This document shows positions 55,210 to 64,000 of a DNA stretch of 64,000 nucleotides, one piece after another (position 1 is the stretch's first letter; each line of letters starts with the position of its first letter). The DNA comes from Sclerodactyla briareus (taxonomy: Eukaryota; Echinodermata; Holothuroidea; Dendrochirotida; Sclerodactylidae). Position numbers and translations under genes: made by a program. Where the stretch lies: assembly GCA_026419785.1 (NCBI GenBank), contig JAODTK010003333.1, positions 124,001 to 188,000 on the forward strand. The letters run 5' to 3'. Below the pieces are notes generated by a model. It was not told where the DNA came from. It saw only the letters and a list, made by a program, of their open reading frames with translations, and did no database searches.

Positions 55210-56135
55210 ATACTGCCTCAACATTTCAAATTCCAGATTATGGAAGCCATGTTTCTTTGGCCTAATCTCTTCACTATAAATCCTTTCAAACCTAAATATG
55301 AAACATGAAAGGGAACATACTGGTTTAAAATATTATTGAAATTTTGTTTCTGGAGTAGCAACCGGCCATGGAGTCTATGCTGCAAGTTAGGGCTTGGTCT
55401 TCCATTGAAAATTGGAATGCTAGTGGTGTCATCAACACCATTGGATTTATGTTGTATACTGGTACCCTGTAGCTACCGGACACCTGGGAGAATTTTTCGA
55501 TTTTCGAAGGGTTTCAAATAACAACACACAAAAAGCACACCCAAATGGTACAGTAAGGTGTGTAAAAGTATATTATAGATCGATCACCTTCCAGAATGAT
55601 GAAGTCAAACAAAGATTTCAAGGTTTTCCCAGGCCGTCACATCGGTGATATCGGGAATAAGAACCAGCCTATTGCTCTGACACTTTTTCCACACTGAAAG
55701 AACTGATGCAGTGCGATTAGCCCATGCATGCATCCATATGCCGCTTCATACTATCGCGAGTTCACATAATTAGACCTTTCAAAAGAAATAGAGAATGAGA
55801 AAACACGACCCTTTAAATTGAATTTAGGTGCCACGCCCACCACACAAGAAGTTAGCCAATAAGTAGCCTAACCTAGCCTAAATCATACATTTGTAATACT
55901 ACGTCGCTGGAGTGGAGTTCAGTATTGAAGCCTATTTGAAATCTATCATTCTCACAGTGATACAAGATTTACAAATACTTCAATCGACCATGTCTTGTAT
56001 AAGTACTGACTAGTAAGCAGCTCATTTTGCAGGATAATTATTCCCCCTTTTATTAGTTCCATGAAACTACTCCATTTCCATGTTGCTATGGTGACAATGG
56101 GTAATATGGTAATAACCGTATGTGATGTGATACGG
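55210..56135. other. 3' flank, nothing recognised
   Basis: No conserved frame or RNA gene. Short open frames have no motif. A candidate ATIC polyadenylation site was not found. Confidence 0.4.
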
Positions 56136-56139
56136 AATT

Positions 56140-56795
56140 CATGAATGATATGGTTAGGAGGCTACACAATAACACAGCTTCTTGTGTGTGTGTGGACGAA
56201 ACGACTCAGGGGCTGATCAGACAGGGCAGTGTTTTATTCAGAGTGGCAGCAACAAGCTTTGATGATTCCTAGAACCGCTAACCAGGACGTAGTAGTTGCT
56301 AGTCAATTCAGATTTTGATTACTACCAGAGGGGGGGGGGGGGAGGAAGTGACATGTTGCACTTGCACTGTAAACAGGGTGGGTATTCCGCAGATACAAGG
56401 CAGTACATCAGAGCGAGCTGTATACATTATGCGAGTCTGAGCTAGTGCACTATGTGCAGGGTATTGAGACCTACTGGTCATTCACGCCCATTGATCGAAA
56501 CTCCTCTGCTAAATTCACAATGAATCAATGACCGTATGTTATACACAGTAAGGACGATACGGTTAGGAAGCTACACAACAACACAGCTTTTTGTTTTGAA
56601 ACCTGTCTGTGTGTGGATAAAACAAGTTAGAGGCTGATCGGAGAGGGCAGTGTTTTATTCAGAGTGGCAGCAACAAGCTTTGATGATTCCTAGAACCGCT
56701 AACCAGGACGTAGTAGTTGCTAGTCAATTCAGATTTTAGTTACTTGCAGGGGGGTGAGGGAGTGACATGTTGCACTTGCACTGTAAGCAAAGCGC
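56140..56795 (+). repeat. ~410-bp-spaced tandem duplication
   Basis: The segments 56,148-56,385 and 56,553-56,790 are near copies. They share GGTTAGGAGGCTACACAA, GGCTGATC, GGGCAGTGTTTTATTCAGAG, TGATGATTCCTAGAACCGCT, AACCAGGACGTAGTAGTTGC and GACATGTTGCACTTGCACTG. The first copy has a 13-G run (about 56,329-56,342), the second only GGGGGG. Confidence 0.9.
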
Positions 56796-56799
56796 TTAA

Positions 56800-57285
56800 C
56801 ATGTTAATGTTTACAATATGCCTGTCACTGCATCCTTTTTCCTCATTTGTGTATAAATAATAAAACCCAGTTGTGAGGCCCTCAAAAATTTGAGTGGGAC
56901 TCAATTCACTTTTCGCTGTGAGTCTGTGAGTCCCGGTACTCTTGCTATTCATGCCTAGGGAAACTATGCCTCGGCAAATTTTCACAATTCATCTGCTGTT
57001 CTGGAAGCACCATTCATGCATGGCTGGTGGGCTCGTGTAGGTCAACTGGGAATCCGAGCACAGTCGCTGTTGCAATTTGGTTTAACATTCATTGGTCATA
57101 TTCACCACCCAATGTGACTGATATTATTCTATTCCTTTCTCTCGGTAATAAGTCGCCATGTAGCAATGTTTTTCATGTACTTTTTTGGTAGGCTTCAAAC
57201 GCTTAGCAGTTATGCAGAAGACATTGCGTGGCATGTGTAATGTTTATACTTTATACTTTTTTTCTCACATTCGGTGGTATTTTCC
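56800..57285. other. 3' flank, nothing recognised
   Basis: No gene, RNA or repeat boundary recognised in this stretch. Confidence 0.4.
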
Positions 57286-57289
57286 TTCC

Positions 57290-57455
57290 CGCAAAGAGTG
57301 AATATTGAGTGGAATAGCCTCTCTGCAGAGGTTGTTTGGTCTAGAGTGTGAATGCCTTCAAGGAAAGACATGCTTTCCTTCTTGGGTTGTTGTGGTTTCA
57401 GGGCCGTATATGAGGAGTTGGTTCCAACCTGACCTTCCTAAACTAAACTAAAAAT
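57290..57455 (+). mobile_element. LINE 3'-end fragment
   Basis: Gives IEWNSLSAEVV and, one frame over, VNAFKERHAF, the end of a CR1/L2-type reverse transcriptase (WNSLP-x-x-VV...VNAFK). It then has a tail with CTAAACTAAACTAAA. The minus-strand fragment at 22,285-22,735 has the same order, with ACTAAACTAAACTAG in its tail, so the two belong to one family. Confidence 0.75.
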
Positions 57456-57764
57456 TATATGGTTTTCATTTGGAAATGCATTGAGAACTTTTTTACTAAA
57501 ATTTCAGATGCGAATCATCCTGACCGATATTTTAGAATGGGGAATTATTTAATGAGACTTGTGCAGACTGATGGGAGGTGTTGACCATGTTTGTGGAAAT
57601 TTTTTCTCTCCCAAAACCATGAATATTCTTCATGCTATGACGACTGCACATAATAGCCTGACCTTTTCCATCCAGATATTCTGCGGTCACAAAGTCAGCT
57701 CTCCCAGCTGGTTCCAATTAGTTATGACTCACTCAGCCAATCAAACACGCGCTCTCCCTCCTAC

Positions 57765-57855
57765 CCTGTAGCTAAGTCGGTCAGCGTGGTCGGATTTTAC
57801 GACAGTGGGTAATTTCTAGAGAGTGAGTCCGAAGATTTGGTTCTCAGACCCTGCA
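57765..57855 (+). mobile_element. Possible tRNA-derived SINE relic
   Basis: TAGCTAAGTCGGTCAGCGTGG resembles a tRNA A box and GGTTCTCAGACCC, about 50 bases later, a degraded B box. No other SINE parts are clear. It could be a chance match. Confidence 0.3.
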
Positions 57856-57859
57856 AAGC

Positions 57860-60800
57860 TGCAATATCATATACCTAACATTTATTTATACCAACCAACT
57901 GTAAGTGGCTAAAGTCTCTGTAATTGCCCGATGCCCTTCTAAAAGTCTATAGGATTTGCGCTCTTAGTAAGAATATGAGCAACCATTGATCAACCAACTT
58001 GTGAAGAGTCAGGCATTCCATCTCCAGTCCACTCGAGTCAGGAAAACTCTAAATTAGAACAAACTAGTACTCCTTAAGACTTCATATTGTGCATTAGGAT
58101 GTTTGGAGGCTGTGAGTTTTCTAAAATTAGGAGGCTGTGATTTATGTGTGTGTGTTTCTTTTCATTTTCCTTTTGCATTTGACCTTGTTTGTTAGGAGTT
58201 TGGTTCTCAATTAATTGCTTTTTGTGAAACACTATTTTGAAATCAGCTGATTATTGTTCCTGTGCCAATCAACTTCTATATTTCTTTATGAAACTGTTGA
58301 AAAGTGTAATGTTTTGAAATTCACTCATGCAGCTCAAATTGTTCTGTGTCCTTTCTCAAGCCTTATAATCCATATGACATTTTGGAAATGTGTTTTATGA
58401 ATAATCCTGATCCCTTAATGAGCTGATGTTCTTTTCTATTGTTTTTGTCTTGTATGAATTTTGTTCAAGGAGACATAGTGGTCACATTGCTGTGTGTGTC
58501 TGTCTGTTGATGTCCTGTATGTATTTGCATCAATGATCTCCTGAACCACAGTCTACACTTTTGCTGAAAAAAAAATGGTGTGGTGGTGCATGGTCCAATG
58601 TTCTTGCGCAGGTCCAATTTGCAACCAAAACTACTATACTGATTAGCAAATATATAAGAAAATTAGCTTGAAAGCTTGTGTACAAGATACACCTCCTGAC
58701 CAGTAGAGGTATTAGTGATTCATGTTTGTTGTATATGTGTACCTCCGAAGTGTACCTGAACTTTATGATTTCTATTTCTGTCATAGTATAACATCTAATT
58801 AGGTGATTCTAAATTGCACAATTTATGCATTCTTTGATCTTCATGGAGCTTGGTGATAGTCTTACCGTCCAATCCTGATGATCTCACAGTTGTTCAGGTC
58901 AATGGGAATCATTCAATTTGACACATTTGCATAATTCAGGGCAATTGTTTTGCTCTTATAGCTGCTGGTTTATCTTTGGTTGTGTGAGATTCTCAGGTAA
59001 CGGCAGGTTCTAAGTCATTAGGTGTGGGTCAATTTGCATAATTATGCAAATTACTACAGTTTAATCTGATCTACATTTAATTTGAAAGATGGGGTCCGTT
59101 TTTTGCAACTACGGTATCTCCAATTTGGAGTGGCCGATCATAGTCAATTTTAAACAAGCCTGAATTGTCACAAAACACCCATTTTCATTTTCCGGAAATC
59201 GGGCTAGTCTGACTCATCCCGTTTTTCCGGGGGGGGGGGGGGACATTTTGGGGCAGTTTTTTAAATGTTCATCATTCCGCCGATTTTCCAGATATTTGCG
59301 GATTCCAATGACAGAATAATTCAACAATCTTGGCACAAATTACACTTTTCATCTGCAATCAGGCAAAACTGACGTGGATTTTTCTGGGGAAACATGACAC
59401 TTGACGAATTTAGAGACTGGAAGGACTGAATGGTTTCATTCAAAAAAATAAGTAAAATGCACCAAGACGCAGAGGTTTTGTTAAAAGTTACCGCGCATAT
59501 ATTTTCTGAGAGGGAGGAATGGTTTTTTCAGGCCATATATGGGTGATAATTTGTGTGCAACTGCAAAAAATAGTTAAGGTTGACGAAATGACTGATTTGT
59601 TTCGACCAGATCGTCCAACTTGCTTCCCAAGTCCAATTGTATCTGTATCTTATCCAGAGGGAACTCATCACCCCTCCAGTGACCCCCTCCCCGTTTCGCT
59701 TCCCTGGAACAAATAGAAACAACCATTTCTCGATTATTGCATGATAAGCCACTCGAAGACGCCATTTCGATTGGGGGGGGGGGTGGGCCCCTTGGGAGAA
59801 TGATCTTGGGAATATGTTTCAGACGAGGGCATTTATATACTGACAAATTTTACAATTGATGGTCCAAAAAATCAGGTACTGTTCCGTAAATAGCATCCCA
59901 AAGGACTATACTGCATGTAACACATAGGTTATCCTCCGTCACCACGCTTAACCGCTCAATCGCGCCGGCACTACTTACAATCACATGGGTGGCTCACGCC
60001 AACAGTAATTAAGGTGTTGTTTGCTTTTAGTACTATTAAACCCTATTAAGTAGAACGAATCATCCAGTTGATAGTCTTCAATTATTTCCGAAACGTGAAT
60101 GCATTGAAATTCTATACTCCCTGAAATAAACAAAGAAATCCTGTTTATATTCAGTTGTGGTTTCCAAGTTCACTGACGAGCCGTATCTCAATGAGAAAAC
60201 AAAACAAAACATTCCTGTCCTCGAGCGGTTGAGCGTTGAATTCCGGCCTTCAATGGATCGAGTGACAATGCGACTGTGGACGCAGCGTGAAAGTAACAAC
60301 GATTCAAGCGATGCTGGTCGGACAGTCCAAGATAAATTGGACGTATTCGACCGTTATAATCATCAGTTCACTGCCCCAACACCTTAGAAGTTTCGGCGGA
60401 TATGTAAGACTTTTTAGTCTCGACCGGTTTTTTTTTCAACAAAGTTCAGAAAAAGAAGAAAGAGATTAGCGATCAACTTTGTAGTGGGTGTGTAATTAAA
60501 GTGTGCGGTCAGTGCGTGTACGGTGTGTGTGGTTGTACGGTTATGTATGTATGGTGTCCACATTTCGGTAGCAGGAATCTCTTTAACGGGTTAAGAACCG
60601 ATTTGATGTGAAATTTGTATGTAGTATCGGGGTTGGTGAAACAAAATCTGATCGATTTTGGTCACGAAAGTCACTAAAATGAGTAGAGTAATAAGCCTAT
60701 TTTATGCTGAATTATGTTCGGATCGGTAGCAAGATTACGAATGAACCGGGAGGTGCTGTGGTGACATGGTTTAGCAACATAGGTCTCCAAGTTATGAGGG

Positions 60801-63200
60801 TAGATGAACTGAATAGATTTTAACGTAAATAGGCTAACTGAGTCGTTTAATTTGGCCCATTAATTTATGAGGTAATAATTCAAAGTTCATCGGATTTCCG
60901 CGAAACTTGGTGAATATGATCTTACTTTCAGTCCTGAAACTTTTCACGCAAGTTCGGTTGTTGCTAAAGGGAGTCTGTACTCTTCATCCAGATTGTATAC
61001 AAAAATCTAAATCAGTGCCCTTCCGAGTAAAGTTGACCCCCTCTTTCTAAGGGTAATTCAATTGGAATGTGGGATGCCCCCACCCCCCACCAAAAAAAAA
61101 ACACGTATACCTACACTAACTTTGCAGCAGAAGATAACAAATGTAGACAGTTGCAACACCAACTACTCAGACATTTCTGGAAGGGAAACACCCCATTCCC
61201 CATCTAACCCGCGCCTGAGTGGGTGAGGTGTTTGAGGTGAACAATGTTCCGAGAGGATAGCTGGGCATTACTGTGCCCCTCCCCGAATGGGACATCAGGG
61301 AGTCATTGATCTACAATTAGAGGGCTATAAAAAATAAAGCAGCGAACCATGTAGGGACATTCCCATATACTCATTTGAAATCTTCCGACACTGCTGTAGA
61401 ATAGTAGTTGGTGACATTTTTCTAAAGACGAAAATAATACTAATGCGAACTTTTGAGGAGTTTATACTTTTACATCAACATTATGGGTTTCACCCTGGTC
61501 ACAATCCTTGTTTTAGGATTTTGTCTCAAGACTCTTGGCTCCAAGGTTAACATCTAACAGATATTGTGTTGCCACTCTTCTTGGGTGACCTGTTCATAGT
61601 GGGCGTGACGGATTGAAAATGTTTTTCTTCGGTCTCACTTCGAGTGGTAACACCTTAACATCTGTTCATATTTGTATTAAAAGATATACTAGCTAGACTA
61701 GAATCAACCCGTGGAGGGTGGGGGGGGGGTAATATTCCAGGCGATAGTGGTCAGTTATCAATAGTTGTCTCTTAGATACAGCGGAATTGAGCCAAGTGAG
61801 GTTGGATTCAAAATCTTTCTTTTATTAGACAACCATGATCGATTACAATTAACATGCCTGTTTACATCTATTGCAACTAACAGACAGTGGTGGTTTGGTG
61901 ATTTTGTTTTTTTTTTCTGTGGGGGGGGGGATTTTCTTTGTGTGGGGGGGAGGGCGTGATTTTATTTAGTATGCTGGAATGAAATGTTGAAACAGGGGGC
62001 CCTCTCAGCTCCCCTGAAGAATAAAGTTTACCACCTAGCTGCAAACGGGCATTAATGTCCTAAATCGGGGCATTTATTATTTTTGAATAAGTCTTGGCCC
62101 CGGCCGCCCACTGTACAACTGCAACTGCAAACTGCCACTGCTCTCATGCAAAATTACACAAACACGATTGATTTTCCTATATTGACATTTGAAAGACGTC
62201 CCATTGGCACTGTAGGTGGGGAATTTAATCAATATTAACAGATAGTCATTAACCAATAAGATCATACAGTCCTTTAGATGTACTTGAGGTCAGTGGATTT
62301 GTGCATTTTCCCATGGTATACTAAGCAACTATCTGTTGGTTTGTCCTGTCGAGTGTCCTGTCCTGTGACAATTGGCCTTTTTGGGGCTCCCAATGTTCGT
62401 TCTTTTCTTCTTCGGCTGATGTTGATCAAATATTCACACAATGTTCCTTGACCCATAGACATATTTGACTTCTTCAAGGTTAAGGTCACGGTGAATGAAT
62501 GTGCAAATGGTCCATGCCAGAGGCGGAATCGTGTCCATATAAGAAGAAACTAGAGGACTTCTTTGTTTGCAAACTATATTTTTCCACCTCCTCTCTTCCC
62601 CTTGGGTGTACTGAAGCAGCCTGCTTTTGTTTCTGGAAATCATGTATGGACAAATCATCCCCTCTTTAGGATTGATTAGACAGAATAGAAAGAGACGTAT
62701 ATGGGAAACTCAAACTGGTCATAGTCATTAAATGGGTCCGTTGGCTATACGATTATCGACTATTGCTGCCTAACGTTGTTCAGCAGGGATTTCGGTGGAG
62801 GCCATGTAGGGGGTGATATGACCGCAAGTAATATGACATGTTTGCATTCGAAATTTTTGGTGACCTTCCTCAAAGTTGGGATGGTCCCTGCATAAGCCTG
62901 TGGATAGGTCAGCAATTTGTTCACACATAGGTTCCATCCCGGGGCTGCTGGATAGACACACTTTCTGAAGTTGACAAACTTCACTTTCACACATGTTCAT
63001 TGGTCCTGGTGGGCACCATTGTAAATGTCAAGATCATAGTCCTTAATGGGGCATCATAGGTCAATGTGTGAAACTTACAAAATACTACTCCTAAACTCTT
63101 AGAATTTATGGAAATCACATGTTTGCTTGGGCAGTTTCAGTTGTTCCCAGATTTTTTCAAATTCCATTAGCCCTTTGAATATTCGAGCAAAATGAAGCAC
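57860..63200. other. 3' intergenic region, no gene recognised
   Basis: About 5.3 kb of AT-rich sequence. It contains poly-G runs at about 59,230-59,242, 59,774-59,783 and 61,920-61,930, a TG microsatellite near 58,147 and the 22-bp palindrome at 59,031. None of the short open frames shows a domain motif, and none is supported by splice-site-linked continuation. I see no rRNA, tRNA or snRNA gene. Confidence 0.45.
59031..59052. repeat. Perfect 22-bp palindrome with octamer-like halves
   Basis: AATTTGCATAA followed by its exact reverse complement TTATGCAAATT, sharing the centre. Each half contains ATTTGCAT, the classic POU/Oct factor octamer. It could be a dimeric regulatory site or a chance palindrome in AT-rich DNA. 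Confidence 0.7.
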
Positions 63201-63421
63201 CAATGATATTGAAAAAGAATGCCAGCCATCGTTGGATACCTCATCTCCAAGAATTTCAGTCAAGTTTTACATCACTGGCTCCAATCATTTTCAAATTCTT
63301 GGAAAAAATGGTGATCAGTCGCGGATTCGAAAAAAGGAAAAAATGGCCGGCTGCAACAAATGTTTGTTTCACGGCTCCGCCACATGAACCTACTCCTGAA
63401 AAAATTACGAATTTTGCACCA

Positions 63422-63573
<152 letters not shown>

Positions 63574-63579
63574 AAGTTT

Positions 63580-64000
63580 CAACGGATTTTTTAATTGTAT
63601 TTCCTTGTTATTCATCAATACAATAACTTACCACAGTATGGTGGGAAAGGGGCTGGAAGGGTGGACATGAAATAAAGGCTGAAGAAGAGCTACAGTCGGA
63701 GCCAGACTTATAGAGTCCGAAGAGTATTCCACAAGTGAAGGAGCAGCAGAGGCAAATGACTGTCCTGTAGAAACTTGGTGGATGAATCGAACCATGACTT
63801 TAAGCTGTTGCTGGAAGATGACCTTATCAAGCTGAACACGCTCTGATATCAAACTAGGATTCTTAGGAATTTATTTATATATAATTCTAGCATTCTGGGA
63901 AGGAGGTAGGCGTGGATATAGATTACAGTCCCTGGGGTATAAGGACTGGGGTGAGCCCGTCCTTTTTCGGGAACTTTTCGAGCACACTCAGATTCCTTCT
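63580..64000. other. Window end, nothing recognised
   Basis: No feature that I can support. The short minus-strand frame at 63,628-63,852 has no recognised motif. Confidence 0.35.

Overview
This is a repeat-rich, intron-rich window from an animal nuclear genome, and it holds one recognisable protein-coding gene: the plus-strand gene for the bifunctional purine-biosynthesis enzyme ATIC (AICAR formyltransferase / IMP cyclohydrolase). I find 16 exons between the start codon at 14,200 and the stop codon at 54,044-54,046. Together they total about 1.77 kb, close to the roughly 590 codons of animal ATIC. The mix of L2/CR1-type LINE fragments, tRNA-derived SINEs, a DIRS retrotransposon and hAT-like foldback elements fits a marine invertebrate such as an echinoderm, hemichordate or cephalochordate. 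That placement is inference; nothing here fixes the species.

Layout. 1-14,199 is upstream flank with no recognised gene. It holds a 5'-truncated LINE (about 3.3-4.6 kb), several copies of a MITE-like family with TTAAAGGAC ends, GATA and CGGCCT repeats, a pair of inverted ACCGGTAA blocks and a tandem array ending near 13.4 kb. 14.2-38.3 kb carries ATIC exons 1-14, with introns full of minisatellites, SINEs, LINE pieces and a ~310-bp GGTCA-rich repeat family. Intron 14 (38,282-50,822, about 12.5 kb) contains a complete-looking but frame-broken DIRS-type tyrosine-recombinase retrotransposon (about 39,181-46,475, clearly GC-richer than its surroundings), then a ~100-bp-unit minisatellite of about 20 copies. 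Exons 15 and 16 lie at 50.8 and 53.9 kb. 54-64 kb is 3' flank with tandem duplications, a LINE tail and a ~150-bp poly-A tract, and no further gene that I can recognise.

Two points need care. Most ATIC exons contain one or a few single-base insertions or deletions relative to the conserved reading frame, while splice sites and intron positions are mostly intact. The DIRS and LINE coding regions show the same kind of damage. The simplest reading is an indel-rich long-read consensus, not a decayed gene, but that is inference. The most striking structure is the DIRS element: it keeps terminal inverted repeats and an internal complementary region whose two halves are complementary to the two outer ends, the signature of the circular-intermediate replication proposed for this class. 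I found no evidence of a novel defence, CRISPR or operon-like system.
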